A stretch of 50,675 nucleotides of DNA from Cellulophaga sp. BC115SP (GTDB taxonomy: Bacteria; Bacteroidota; Bacteroidia; Cytophagales; Spirosomataceae): NCBI RefSeq assembly GCF_009905545.1, contig NZ_JAAALB010000045.1:1-50675 (forward strand), in the 5' to 3' direction. The notes below the pieces were generated by a model, which was not told the origin of the DNA, made no database searches, and saw only the letters and a program-made list of their open reading frames with translations. Position 1 is the stretch's first letter, and the number at the start of each line of letters is the position of its first letter. The translations under genes and the position numbers were made by a program. Below are positions 23,877 through 33,057 of this stretch, in pieces.

Positions 23877-24887
23877 ATGGCAGATTTATCACAAATAGGA
23901 GGAGGTGATGCTCCCCAGAAATCATTTTGGAGTAAACCCGAAGGTGTCACCTCATTGTTGTTCTTAGGCGCAGCAGGAGCGGTGGGCTTGTATTACTTCA
24001 ACAAGATTGTTGAGTTTTTGATTAAAGTAACTGAAAATACGCTTTATCTGGGCGCCTTGTTGGCGGTATTAGGTTTGTTTGTGTTTTTGATAACAAGTAA
24101 AGATGTACGCACAGCGGCATTTTTCTTGTTCAAAACTACGATGCGCAAAATTGCAGGTTTGGTGATTCAGCTAGACCCTATTGCAATCATGAAAATCTAT
24201 ATCGAAGATTTGAAAGAAAAGCGTCAAAAAATGTCTGGTCAAATCGATATTTTGGCAGGTCAGTTGGTTAAATTGAATAAGAAAATCAATGAAAACAATG
24301 ACCAAATCAAGCAAAAATTTGCTGAGGCTAATAAGGCAAATACCATGATTGATAAGCCAGGCATGAGAGAAGCTGCCTCGTTGGCAACGATTGAAGGGGC
24401 TGGTTTGCAAGAAATGAATGAGAAGTTGTTGCCTTTACAACGTAACATGAAGACTGTGTTGAGCTTTATGGAAAAGGTACAATCATCGGCAGATTATATT
24501 ATCAAGGAAACCGAAATCAAGGTAAAATTGAAAGAGGCTGAATACGAAATCGTAAAAAGTAGCTCAAATGCCTTGAAAACAGCTATCAGTATTTTTAAAG
24601 GAAATCCTGATAAAAAATTCTACTTCGATGAGTCGATGGAATATATCCAAGACGATATGAGTAAGAAACTAGGAGAAATGAAGCGCGCGATGGATTTGTC
24701 AATGGACTTTATCAATGGTGTAGATATTCAAAATGGTATTTTGACCGACAAAGGTCAAGCCATGCTTGAAGCTTACAATAGCGGTGAGTTCAAATTGATT
24801 AGTCTGGATTCGTCACCAAGCACTGGTTCTTCAACACCACATATTCCTCCTGCGAAGGATTCAGGATATAAAGGTTTGTTAGAATAA
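23877..24887 (+). CDS. Membrane-anchored PspA-like coiled-coil protein, second gene of the cassette
   Basis: The protein has 336 residues. Two membrane helices lie close together near the N-terminus (about 25-45 and 56-77). They are followed by a roughly 230-residue, mostly helical cytosolic region with long heptad stretches (IYIEDLKEKRQKMSGQIDIL, AGQLVKLNKKINENNDQIKQ, then KVQSSADYIIKETEIKVKLK). A Ser/Thr/Pro tail ends in SGYKGLLE. The helical hairpin and charged heptads recall PspA/IM30-type membrane-remodelling proteins, but the double membrane anchor is not part of classical PspA and I cannot prove homology. It is translated from ATG 23877 behind the 23116 gene and ends at a strong terminator. 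Confidence 0.8.
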   Translation: MADLSQIGGGDAPQKSFWSKPEGVTSLLFLGAAGAVGLYYFNKIVEFLIKVTENTLYLGALLAVLGLFVFLITSKDVRTAAFFLFKTTMRKIAGLVIQLDPIAIMKIYIEDLKEKRQKMSGQIDILAGQLVKLNKKINENNDQIKQKFAEANKANTMIDKPGMREAASLATIEGAGLQEMNEKLLPLQRNMKTVLSFMEKVQSSADYIIKETEIKVKLKEAEYEIVKSSSNALKTAISIFKGNPDKKFYFDESMEYIQDDMSKKLGEMKRAMDLSMDFINGVDIQNGILTDKGQAMLEAYNSGEFKLISLDSSPSTGSSTPHIPPAKDSGYKGLLE

Positions 24888-24894
24888 ATTACCC

Positions 24895-24928
24895 AAGCGA
24901 GAGACAGTAACTTGTCTCTCGCTTTTTT
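24895..24928 (+). terminator. Terminator of the coiled-coil cassette
   Basis: AAGCGAGAGACA (24895-24906) pairs perfectly with TGTCTCTCGCTT (24913-24924), 6-nt loop, then TTTT; 8 bp after the stop codon. Confidence 0.92.
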
Positions 24929-24965
24929 ATGGAAAAAGCTCTTCCCTAAATAATTCAATCCTTCG

Positions 24966-24996
24966 TTTGTGATTAGCTAGAGAAGCTATAATTTTG
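24966..24996 (+). promoter_or_regulatory. Near-ideal sigma-A promoter for the acyltransferase operon
   Basis: -33 TTTG (24966-24969), an exact 19-nt spacer, then -7 TAATTTTG (24989-24996), matching the Bacteroidetes consensus. The start site should be near 25003, about 60 nt before the first gene. Confidence 0.8.
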
Positions 24997-25063
24997 CAAA
25001 CCTTATCCAAAGGCAAAAGGTCGGCTAAGTAGTTGACTTTAAAGTTGCAAAAATTACAACTTC

Positions 25064-26251
25064 ATGGCTAAAAATCGCTTATCAGAAACAGTTTCGGCAT
25101 CGACATCAGTACCTAACACGGAAAAATCCAAATCAGTATATTTCCCTAATCTTAACGGAGTACGGTTTATTGCGGCTTTCAGTGTGTTGATACATCATAT
25201 CGAGCAAGCAAAAGCTGCTTTTGGTTTGCCTAATTTATATTCAAATCATATTGTTAAGCATGCAGGAAAGCAGGGAGTAGGTTTGTTTTTTGTGCTTAGC
25301 GGTTTTTTGATTACTTATTTATTGCTTAGTGAAAAAAGTAAAAATAACACTATCAATATCAAGAACTTCTATGTTCGTCGTGTGCTTCGTATATGGCCTA
25401 TTTATTACATCATTGTACTTTTAGGAACCTTAGTTTTACCACATTTCAAGCTCTTTTATTGGCAATCTGCTGCGGAGGTATTAAGTAATGCAGAAGCATT
25501 TTGGCCTCGCTTGTCGTTGTTGATGATGATTTTGCCGAACCTTAGCTTCATTTTTTACGAGTTACCCTATCTGTGTTCACAAACATGGTCTATTGGTGTC
25601 GAAGAGCAATTTTATTACCTCTGGCCTTGGTTGATTCGTGCTAATTCTTGGAAGGCAAGATTCGGTATTATTGCTATTTTTATACTAGGGACAGCCTCTA
25701 TCTTCTTGATTTACTTTTTCTTTTTTACCAATAATACCATCGACGAATTGCCTAGGTATGTCTTTTTCTTCTTCAGCCAATTTCGAATTATGATGATGGT
25801 TATGGGTGGAGTAGGAGCTTATTTAGTATTTACCAAGCACTCAATTTTAGCATTTCTATTTCAGAGAAAAGTACAATTTGTAGTTTATGGTATTTTATTA
25901 ATAATTATTATTTCTGGCTACGAGTTTAAGGGAATAAATCTTGAATTGTTAAGTGTTTTCTTCTGCTATTTTATCGTTAATGTTGCCGTAAATCCTCAGT
26001 CGATTATAAATCTTGAGCAATCTGTGGTATCTTATTTGGGTAAGATTTCCTATGGACTTTACATCTATCATATTGCTATCAACGTTGCTATCATGAACCT
26101 TTTGCAGCCTTATCAACATACTTGGTCGTTGGGTGTGTATAACTTGGTTATGTATGGGCTAACCATTGGTTTGACGGTTGCTGTAGCAAGTTTATCTTTC
26201 CACTTTTTAGAACAAAAACTATTAGCTTTAAAGGTAAAGTTTGGTCACTAG
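25064..26251 (+). CDS. Acyltransferase family 3 (OafA/YrhL-type) membrane protein
   Basis: The protein has 395 residues with about ten membrane helices. The family start pattern LNGVRFIAAFSVLIHHIEQA (residues 30-49, with the conserved His44/45) is followed by GVGLFFVLSGFLITYLLL and FYVRRVLRIWPIYYI, the usual Arg-rich motif. Later comes WSIGVEEQFYYLWP, the E-E-Q-F-Y signature. Members transfer acetyl or other acyl groups to sugars of O-antigen, exopolysaccharide or peptidoglycan. The next gene, a multi-spanning GT-C-like protein, begins 22 bp downstream, so the pair probably modifies a surface glycan or glycolipid. The start is preceded by a strong promoter. The acceptor is unknown. Confidence 0.92.
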   Translation: MAKNRLSETVSASTSVPNTEKSKSVYFPNLNGVRFIAAFSVLIHHIEQAKAAFGLPNLYSNHIVKHAGKQGVGLFFVLSGFLITYLLLSEKSKNNTINIKNFYVRRVLRIWPIYYIIVLLGTLVLPHFKLFYWQSAAEVLSNAEAFWPRLSLLMMILPNLSFIFYELPYLCSQTWSIGVEEQFYYLWPWLIRANSWKARFGIIAIFILGTASIFLIYFFFFTNNTIDELPRYVFFFFSQFRIMMMVMGGVGAYLVFTKHSILAFLFQRKVQFVVYGILLIIIISGYEFKGINLELLSVFFCYFIVNVAVNPQSIINLEQSVVSYLGKISYGLYIYHIAINVAIMNLLQPYQHTWSLGVYNLVMYGLTIGLTVAVASLSFHFLEQKLLALKVKFGH

Positions 26252-26273
26252 TCCTTAGAGCAAATCATATCGT

Positions 26274-27524
26274 ATGCCAATTATCGAAGTATTTATTGCC
26301 AAGCTCATAGCAATGAGTTTGGCGTTTGTTGCCCAATATATTTTATGGAAAAAATATGCAAGCTTTCAAACATGGCTCACTCAAAATCAAATAGGAGTAG
26401 TTAGTGCTTTGGTAGTTTTAACACGTATTATTCCATTTATTTTAGTTTTTGTGATTCTCAAAGAAGAACCACGAGGCGATGTTCCCTTTTTTTATTACAA
26501 AGCCTCTCACGCAGTGCATCTCGATTTGGTCTATCGTGACTTTTGGTCATTTCATGCCCCTATTTTTTCTTATATTATTGCTCTGCCTCTATTGATTGTA
26601 GATCATGCTAGTTCGATTGTCGCCTTGATGATGGTGGGAGAGTTAATTTGTGTGTGGTTGACTTATAAACATTATCAAACTGTATCATCGGAGGCTTATG
26701 CCAAACTGCTTCACTATTTGCTGTTACCAGCCCCAATCATTATATGTTTGTTGGGTGGTCAAGAGGATATTTGGTTGTGGGGTTTTGCTTTAGGAGCCTT
26801 AATGATTTGGAAAAAATCTAATAGCGATTTTCGTATGGGTTTGATGTTTGCTTTGTCATTACTTTGTTTAAAAGTAACGGTAGCGTTTTTCTTATTCCCG
26901 CTATTTTTCTTGATTAAAGATAAATTTAAGTTTATCCTGAGTATGGCTGTAGTTGGCATTCCAAGTTTGGCTTTGCTCTATTACTTAGTTGGTTGGGATT
27001 TTTTGATGTTGATTAAACATACCGAAGACCCATATTCTCCCAACTTATTTTCAGTTTTACGTCCTTTGATTGGTGTTAGCGTCAATATCACCAAAATGAA
27101 CTGGCTAGGGCTTGGGCTATTTTTGCCACTAGCCACATGGATTGGTTTTAGCGTTAGAAATAAGTCTTTCGTACAAGCATTTCCCTTGTTATTTATCCTA
27201 ACTTATGGTTTGATGCAGTTGTTTTTGCCAAGTGCGATGGCGTATTATATGTTTATTTATTTAGTCATCATTGTATTTGAGTTGTGGCAACATAAAGATG
27301 GTAAATTCTTGTTTGTTTTATTGTTGCTCAACTTCCTTCTGATTGTCGAACCATTTGTATATGTGTATCACAACAATCCAGTTTTTGATAGTTTTGCAAA
27401 ATTATCGAATGCGGGTTATGCCTTAGAATATCTTCTGCAATGGGCATTTGTAATAACCCTTATCTATGTGTTGCAAGTGTGTTATTTACGCCTAAAAGCT
27501 TTGCCAGAAGTTGCTCAGAAATAG
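26274..27524 (+). CDS. Multi-spanning GT-C/GT87-like glycosyltransferase candidate
   Basis: The protein has 416 residues with ten or more membrane helices. After the second helix comes EEPRGDVPFFYYKASHAVHL followed by LVYRDFWSFHAPIFSYIIAL. The order Asp, Tyr-rich loop, Y-R-D-F and then a Pro-containing helix resembles the first periplasmic loop of polyprenyl-phosphate-mannose-using GT87/DUF2029 enzymes, where an Asp is catalytic. A second feature is LLLPAPIIICLLGGQEDIWL, resembling their next conserved loop. It is 22 bp behind the acyltransferase gene, certainly in one transcript. It would act at the outer face of the cytoplasmic membrane. It could also be a polytopic protein of another type, so the enzyme call is tentative. 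Confidence 0.65.
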   Translation: MPIIEVFIAKLIAMSLAFVAQYILWKKYASFQTWLTQNQIGVVSALVVLTRIIPFILVFVILKEEPRGDVPFFYYKASHAVHLDLVYRDFWSFHAPIFSYIIALPLLIVDHASSIVALMMVGELICVWLTYKHYQTVSSEAYAKLLHYLLLPAPIIICLLGGQEDIWLWGFALGALMIWKKSNSDFRMGLMFALSLLCLKVTVAFFLFPLFFLIKDKFKFILSMAVVGIPSLALLYYLVGWDFLMLIKHTEDPYSPNLFSVLRPLIGVSVNITKMNWLGLGLFLPLATWIGFSVRNKSFVQAFPLLFILTYGLMQLFLPSAMAYYMFIYLVIIVFELWQHKDGKFLFVLLLLNFLLIVEPFVYVYHNNPVFDSFAKLSNAGYALEYLLQWAFVITLIYVLQVCYLRLKALPEVAQK

Positions 27525-27576
27525 ACGATTAATCAGATAGTTTCTGAAAAAACTGGGTGATGGCAAGACTTTTCCG

Positions 27577-27584
27577 TAACTTTG
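27577..27584 (+). promoter_or_regulatory. -7 element TAACTTTG for the DEAD-box helicase gene
   Basis: Matches TAnnTTTG, about 70 nt before the start codon at 27656. The -33 position has TGGG rather than TTTG. Confidence 0.5.
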
Positions 27585-27655
27585 CAGTTCACAAAAAAAT
27601 TGGCTGAGGCGAGCGACAAAAGAAAAACAGCTTGCGAATCAGTAAGTTACAAGTT

Positions 27656-29035
27656 ATGACTTTCGAAGAATTTGATTTAAATAGACAATTACTCAATGCC
27701 ATTGCCGATGCTGGATACGAGACCCCAAGTCCGATTCAGGAACAGGCTATTCCATTGGTAATGTCAGGGCATGATGTATTAGGAATCGCACAAACGGGTA
27801 CAGGCAAAACAGCAGCGTATTTGTTGCCAATTTTGATGAAAATCAAATACGCACAAGGTATGCACCCACGCGTATTGATATTGGCACCTACTCGTGAATT
27901 GGTGATGCAAATAGACGCGACTATTACTCAATTAGCCACTTACACGGATATTCGTCACGTGGCAATTTATGGAGGGTTAGGTCCGAAGACGCAAATTGAG
28001 ACTATCAAAGCAGGCGTTGACATTTTGGTGGCCACACCAGGGCGCTTTATGGATATTTACCTTAAGGGAGAGTTGGGAGTAAAAGAGCTTAAAACGCTCG
28101 TACTTGACGAAGCCGACAAAATGATGGATATGGGCTTTATGCCACAAATTCGTAGTATTTTGGAGGTAATTCCTTCTAAGAAACGCCAAAATCTATTGTT
28201 TTCTGCTACATTCCCACCACGTGTAGAAAACCTATCGCATGAGTTTTTGGAGTTTCCCAAAAAAGTTGAAGTAAGCCCCCAGGCTACTACAGCTGAAATG
28301 GTTAATCAGATATTGTACGAACTACCCAACTTCAAAACCAAAATCAATCTTTTAGGGTTATTGATGACCGATTCGGAGCGTTTCAACCGTGTGATTGTAT
28401 TTTGTAGAAGTAAAGAAGTCGCAGATAATATCTTTAAATTCTTGGCTAGAAAAGTCGTTCCTGAAGATAGAATCCGAGTAATACATGCCAATAAGGGGCA
28501 AAATACCCGTATCAATTCAATGGATGATTTCCGTGAAGGAAATATTCAGGTATTGGTAGCCACCGACGTAGCAGCAAGAGGGATTGATATTCAGATGGTG
28601 AGTCACGTAATTAATTTTGATGTTCCTATCATTTATGAAGATTATGTGCATCGAATTGGTCGTACGGGTCGTGCCAACCAAACAGGTGAGGCTATTACTT
28701 TCATGACCATTGCCGAAGAATATCACGTTAAGAAGATTGAGAAAATCATCAAAATGCAGATTCCTCGCTATGAGCTACCAGAAGGCTTAACTATAGAGCA
28801 GACGCCATTTATCGAAAATCAAGAAATGCTTCGTGAAATAGACGCTCAACGTAAGAAGGAAGACCCTACTTTTAAAGGAGCTTTTCATGAGAAAAAAGAT
28901 ATTAAAGTAAAAAGTAAAGAGAAGCAGGAACGCCAAAAGAAAAAGATTGTAGCAGGAGGTAAAGGCCCGAAAAATGGTAGCTTTGGTGCAAAGGCAGGAG
29001 GGAGTTCTTCAAGAAGAAATACAAAGCGTAGATAA
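27656..29035 (+). CDS. DEAD-box RNA helicase
   Basis: The protein has 459 residues from ATG 27656 (MTFEEFDLN). An upstream TTG would add eight residues without homology. Motifs in order: Q motif with PSPIQEQAI (24-32), I AQTGTGKT (45-52), Ia PTRELV, Ib TPGR, II DEAD (151-154), III SAT (183-185), IV VIVFCRSK, V ATDVAARGIDI and VI HRIGRTGR. The last 50 residues are Lys/Gly/Ser-rich (KDIKVKSKEKQERQKKKIVA), a disordered RNA-binding tail common in this family. It unwinds RNA in ribosome assembly or mRNA decay. The specific paralogue (RhlE, SrmB or other) cannot be decided, though the overall layout is closest to RhlE. It is followed by a terminator. Confidence 0.96.
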   Translation: MTFEEFDLNRQLLNAIADAGYETPSPIQEQAIPLVMSGHDVLGIAQTGTGKTAAYLLPILMKIKYAQGMHPRVLILAPTRELVMQIDATITQLATYTDIRHVAIYGGLGPKTQIETIKAGVDILVATPGRFMDIYLKGELGVKELKTLVLDEADKMMDMGFMPQIRSILEVIPSKKRQNLLFSATFPPRVENLSHEFLEFPKKVEVSPQATTAEMVNQILYELPNFKTKINLLGLLMTDSERFNRVIVFCRSKEVADNIFKFLARKVVPEDRIRVIHANKGQNTRINSMDDFREGNIQVLVATDVAARGIDIQMVSHVINFDVPIIYEDYVHRIGRTGRANQTGEAITFMTIAEEYHVKKIEKIIKMQIPRYELPEGLTIEQTPFIENQEMLREIDAQRKKEDPTFKGAFHEKKDIKVKSKEKQERQKKKIVAGGKGPKNGSFGAKAGGSSSRRNTKRR

Positions 29036-29057
29036 TAAACTGGTATTCTATGCGTTA

Positions 29058-29097
29058 AAATAAGGAGCGACACACTAGTGTAGTTCCTTATTTTTTT
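29058..29097 (+). terminator. Terminator of the DEAD-box helicase gene
   Basis: AAATAAGGA pairs with TCCTTATTT around an inner partly paired region (CACACTAGTGTAG), followed by TTTTTT, about 23 bp after the stop. Confidence 0.7.
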
Positions 29098-29207
29098 GTA
29101 ATTTGGAATAAAATCTCAGCAGAGACCTAATTACATTTCATCTAAAAGGCTAAATTAGAAAGCTCGAAATTTTATTTTTTTGATAGAGAGTGCGTTTACC
29201 ACCACTT

Positions 29208-29942
29208 ATGAGAAAGTTACTTTATTTTTTCATTTTGAGTTCGACCGTTCAGGCTTTCGCCCAAACAGAAGTAGCTCAATTAGCTAGCTCGAGGCAGATT
29301 ACTAAGAAAGAAACTGCAAATCTCGACAGTCAGGATGTCCGTTATTTACCCCTTTTTGGAAGTAGAGAGACCTTACAAAAGCAACTCGTTAAGAATGCAG
29401 ACTTTGTAGAGCAATGTGTTACGAATTTTTCGACTAAAGAAGAAGCTAGTAAGTTTTTTGCCGAACGTGGTTGGGAGTATCTGAGTGAAGGACTATTGGA
29501 TACTGCTACTTATCGATTTAATCTAGCTTATTTGCTCAATCCCAACAATATGGATGTGTATTGGGGCTTAGGTTCGATTAGTTATCAACGCAACAATTTT
29601 GAACAATCAGCTGCATTTTTGAGGAAAGGCTTATCGCTTTCGCCCGATAATACCGTATTGATGGTAGACGTGGCAACGGTTCAGATTGCTTGTTTCAAAG
29701 AAAAGAAAGATTGCAATGATATTGACGATGCTTTGGCTTTGTTAGAAAAATCAGTAAAACTAGATTCGACTAATGCCAATGCTTGGCTCAAATATTCTAT
29801 TGCAGAGTTTCAGTTAGAACATTATGACAAGGCTTGGGATTATCTCCACAAATGCCGAGTGCTAGATTTAAGCTTTGTTGATTTGAATTATGTGCAAGAA
29901 TTAATGGCCAAAAAAGAAGACCCTGTGGGCTTTTTTAAATAA
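29208..29942 (+). CDS. Exported TPR-repeat protein
   Basis: The protein has 244 residues from ATG 29208. A GTG six codons earlier keeps frame but would precede the signal peptide MRKLLYFFILSSTVQAFAQ. After the signal peptide, about residues 85-160 carry two or three tetratricopeptide-like helix pairs (LLDTATYRFNLAYLLNPNNM, VYWGLGSISYQRNNFEQSAA). A further pair lies near the C-terminus (ANAWLKYSIAEFQLEHYDKA). TPRs mediate protein-protein contacts, so this is probably a periplasmic scaffold. The partner is unknown. The gene stands alone between terminators. Confidence 0.82.
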   Translation: MRKLLYFFILSSTVQAFAQTEVAQLASSRQITKKETANLDSQDVRYLPLFGSRETLQKQLVKNADFVEQCVTNFSTKEEASKFFAERGWEYLSEGLLDTATYRFNLAYLLNPNNMDVYWGLGSISYQRNNFEQSAAFLRKGLSLSPDNTVLMVDVATVQIACFKEKKDCNDIDDALALLEKSVKLDSTNANAWLKYSIAEFQLEHYDKAWDYLHKCRVLDLSFVDLNYVQELMAKKEDPVGFFK

Positions 29943-29959
29943 TATCAACAAAACACCAC

Positions 29960-29997
29960 AAAAAAGCCTAGTTACAATGAGTAGCTAGGCTTTTTTG
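29960..29997 (+). terminator. Terminator of the TPR-protein gene
   Basis: AAAAAAGCCTAG (29960-29971) pairs with CTAGGCTTTTTT (29985-29996); the flanking A and T runs make it symmetrical. Confidence 0.88.
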
Positions 29998-30209
29998 TGT
30001 GCTTTAATTCCTTGAAATTGATTGTGTGCAAGATTTAATATGACTATTTTGTGAAAAAATAAGCAAACTATCTCCCATATATTATAATCAATAATGCAAG
30101 ATTGTTTTGAGGACTTTGGTATAAAGTGAAAAGATATTCGTAAAAATAGCTTTTGAGAATTGTATCAATAGACTACGTTACAATGTTGCCCTAAATCCTA
30201 ACAATAACT

Positions 30210-31703
30210 ATGCAATACATAGGATCAATTGACCAAGGTACAACAAGTACGCGATTTATTATTTTTGACAAACAAGGTAATATGATTTCGGTTGGTCAAA
30301 AAGAACATGCACAGATTTATCCACAAGCAGGATGGGTAGAGCACGATGCAACCGAAATTTGGCAAAATACACAAGAAGTCATTGGTTTGGCATTGGGCAA
30401 GGTTAATTTATCGCCACATGATTTAGCTGCTGTAGGTATTACAAACCAACGTGAAACTACTGTTATTTGGAATAAACATACTGGCGAACCTTATTATAAT
30501 GCCCTAGTTTGGCAGGATACGCGCGTTGGAAATACCGTAGCAGAATTGGAAGCATCGAGAGGAGCAAACTGTTTTAGAGAAAAAACAGGATTACCTCTAG
30601 CTACCTATTTTAGTGGTCTGAAAATCAAATGGTTGTTGGATAATGTAGAGGGACTTCGTGAAGCTGCACAAAATGGAGAAGCCATTTTTGGTAATATGGA
30701 CACTTATGTAATCTGGAATTTGACAGGTGGACCCGATGGCGGTATCCACGTTACAGACGTAACCAATGCCAGCCGTACCCAATTGATGAATCTCCATACT
30801 ATGCAATGGGATGATGAAATATTAGCGATTTTAGATATTCCCAAGCAAATATTACCAGAAATTCGCTCAAGTAGCGAGGTATATGCTGAGGCCAAAGGCT
30901 TATTGGTGGGTGTGCCTGTAGCAGGTGATTTGGGCGACCAGCAAGCTGCCTTAGTTGGACAAACCTGTTTTGCTGCTGGCGAAGCCAAAAATACTTATGG
31001 TACAGGGTGTTTTATGTTACTCAATACAGGAACTACGCCTACGCCTTCAACTCATGGATTATTGACGACAGTAGCTTATCAATTTGGCAAAGAACCTGTA
31101 CATTATGCCTTGGAAGGTTCCGTGGCGATTACGGGAGCTTTGGTACAATGGTTAAGAGATAATCTAGGAATTATTGAAAAAAGCTCAGATATAGAAGACC
31201 TCGCTAAATCAGTAGAAGATAACGGCGGATGTTACTTTGTTCCAGCGTTTTCGGGTTTATATGCCCCTTATTGGAAAGCTGACGCTCGTGGTATTATCGC
31301 AGGTTTGACACGCTATGTCAACAAAGGACATATTGCCCGTGCTGCATTGGAAGCTACAGCATTTCAAACATTGGAGGTATTGGAATCCATGGAAAAAGAT
31401 GCCAAAATCGAAATATCATCATTACGTGTTGATGGAGGAATGGTCGTAAACGAAATGCTAATGCAGTTTCAGTCAGATATGCTAGATGTACCCGTTGTGT
31501 GTCCTGCTATGATCGAAACCACTGCTTTGGGTGCTGCCTATGCGGCAGGTTTGGCAGTTGGATATTGGCAAGATTTGAATGATTTGAAGCAAAACTGGGG
31601 CATAGCTCACACTTGGAAGCCAGATATGCCAGCTGAGCAGCGTGAAAAATTATATCATTATTGGAAAAAAGCGGTTACCCGTAGTTTTGAGTGGGAAGAG
31701 TAA
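30210..31703 (+). CDS. glpK: Glycerol kinase
   Basis: The protein has 497 residues, the family length; it phosphorylates glycerol to sn-glycerol 3-phosphate with ATP. FGGY-kinase signatures: [15 protein letters not shown] (phosphate-1, residues 6-20), [40 protein letters not shown], then [13 protein letters not shown] and the adenosine region [20 protein letters not shown]. The Gln-Arg-Glu-Thr and Asp-Gln-Gln contacts expected for glycerol are conserved, favouring glycerol kinase over other FGGY kinases. No glpF or glpD is adjacent, so it is a stand-alone gene. The 267-bp upstream interval is AT-rich, holds the preceding terminator and shows no strong promoter match. Confidence 0.96.
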   Translation: MQYIGSIDQGTTSTRFIIFDKQGNMISVGQKEHAQIYPQAGWVEHDATEIWQNTQEVIGLALGKVNLSPHDLAAVGITNQRETTVIWNKHTGEPYYNALVWQDTRVGNTVAELEASRGANCFREKTGLPLATYFSGLKIKWLLDNVEGLREAAQNGEAIFGNMDTYVIWNLTGGPDGGIHVTDVTNASRTQLMNLHTMQWDDEILAILDIPKQILPEIRSSSEVYAEAKGLLVGVPVAGDLGDQQAALVGQTCFAAGEAKNTYGTGCFMLLNTGTTPTPSTHGLLTTVAYQFGKEPVHYALEGSVAITGALVQWLRDNLGIIEKSSDIEDLAKSVEDNGGCYFVPAFSGLYAPYWKADARGIIAGLTRYVNKGHIARAALEATAFQTLEVLESMEKDAKIEISSLRVDGGMVVNEMLMQFQSDMLDVPVVCPAMIETTALGAAYAAGLAVGYWQDLNDLKQNWGIAHTWKPDMPAEQREKLYHYWKKAVTRSFEWEE

Positions 31704-31868
31704 AATAAGGAGTGGGTTTAAAAAAGGATTCAGCCTACCATTTGGCCAACTATCTTTATTTTTAACCGAAAAAACTAAAAGCTTTGCCAAACGATTATGT
31801 ATCTTGTAGTATTGTAAAACAATACTGGGCAACAAGCTCATATTTTTCAAAATCAAAACCTTATTCCT

Positions 31869-32897
31869 ATGCAACGTCTTACAGTAGCTGGTAGATTGAT
31901 TATCACAGCCCTTGTAGTAGCGGCTTTTTATTTTGGATTCTCTAAGTTGGGAGGACAGGAGTTACTCAAAAAATTTAAAACAACAGATTCGACTCAAACA
32001 GCATCGACAACTTCTAGCACTTTGCCTGCCGAAGAACAAAGTTCGAGCGAAGCAAGTAGCAACAGTAACGATGAGGCTACTTCAACTGCCAAAGCCTCTT
32101 TTGACTATACAGCACCTGTTCCGATTGCTGGTAAGCTCAAAGGTGTGGTAGAGTTGGGAGCAAGTGGTTTTAACTCATTTATCGTTCGTATCGATAAAGA
32201 TAAAAACTGGAAGCTTGAAAAAGCCGAATTTGGTAATAGCCTTGTAACTGAGAATATGGCTACCGATGAAGATGTACGAACTGGTTTGAAAAAGTACATT
32301 GGAAATATGCTAGATTACGGTGTTGGAGGCAAAGAAATTCATTTTGTCGTTAGTTCTGGAGCAATAAAGGCCGAGGTAACCCAAAAAATTATCAAAGCAC
32401 TTAAGTCTCTTAACTATTACGTAAATACTGTAACTCCAGAGCAAGAAGGGGTACTTGGATTGAAAGTTGTACAACCTAAAGAATTTGCTGATAATTCATT
32501 TGTTGTTGATATTGGTTCTGGCAATACCAAGATATCTTGGCATGAAGGCTCTGCTATTCGTTCTTTAGAATCGTATGGCGCGAAGTATTTTCAAAATAGT
32601 ATTGATGATGAAACTGTAGCCAAAGAAATCTCTGCTAAGTCAAAGCAAATTCCTTCTGCAAACCGTGAAACGTGTTTTATCATTGGTGGTGTACCATTCG
32701 AATTGGCTAAAGCCGTTCGCAAAGGAACCGAACGTTATACTGTATTGGACGCTCCTTCGGCTTATAAACTAGATAATGCTAAGTCAAAAGCTGGGTTGAA
32801 TATCTACAAAGCTGTTGCCGAAACAACGGGCTGTAAAAAGTTTGTGTTTGACTGGGATGCCAACTTTACCATCGGTTTCTTGTTGAATTTGCCATAA
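31869..32897 (+). CDS. Membrane-anchored Ppx/GppA-like (actin-fold) protein
   Basis: The protein has 342 residues: one membrane helix at about 8-26, a Ser/Thr/Glu-rich linker (40-80), then a globular domain. That domain shows, in order, five elements of exopolyphosphatase/pppGpp phosphatase (Ppx/GppA) proteins: GVVELGASGFNSFIVRI (92-108, phosphate-1-like), VVSSGAIKAEV (160-170, like the vATSAlReA motif), TPEQEGVLGLKV (189-200, like sGeeEA), FVVDIGSGNTKISW (211-224, phosphate-2) and CFIIGGVPFELAK (269-281, adenosine-like). The usual Asp of the first motif is Glu95. It lacks the C-terminal HD domain of long Ppx. It could bind nucleotide or polyphosphate; activity cannot be read from sequence. 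Topology suggests the domain lies in the periplasm unless the helix is inverted. It is flanked by glpK and an NRAMP-related gene but has its own terminator. Confidence 0.7.
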   Translation: MQRLTVAGRLIITALVVAAFYFGFSKLGGQELLKKFKTTDSTQTASTTSSTLPAEEQSSSEASSNSNDEATSTAKASFDYTAPVPIAGKLKGVVELGASGFNSFIVRIDKDKNWKLEKAEFGNSLVTENMATDEDVRTGLKKYIGNMLDYGVGGKEIHFVVSSGAIKAEVTQKIIKALKSLNYYVNTVTPEQEGVLGLKVVQPKEFADNSFVVDIGSGNTKISWHEGSAIRSLESYGAKYFQNSIDDETVAKEISAKSKQIPSANRETCFIIGGVPFELAKAVRKGTERYTVLDAPSAYKLDNAKSKAGLNIYKAVAETTGCKKFVFDWDANFTIGFLLNLP

Positions 32898-32940
32898 TTC
32901 AACATTCTTTAAGCCTTTGACAATTTTTACTTCTAATATT

Positions 32941-32970
32941 AAGGTCGACTAAATCAGTCGACCTTTTTGT
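32941..32970 (+). terminator. Terminator of the Ppx/GppA-like gene
   Basis: AAGGTCGACT (32941-32950) pairs with AGTCGACCTT (32956-32965), 5-nt loop, then TTTG TTTT. Confidence 0.88.
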
Positions 32971-33057
32971 TTTATTTAAAATCATGACAAAAGAAGCTTT
33001 CTCCCATAGATATTTTATAAATTACCGTACTGTCTGAGACATTTAATACAAAACCCA

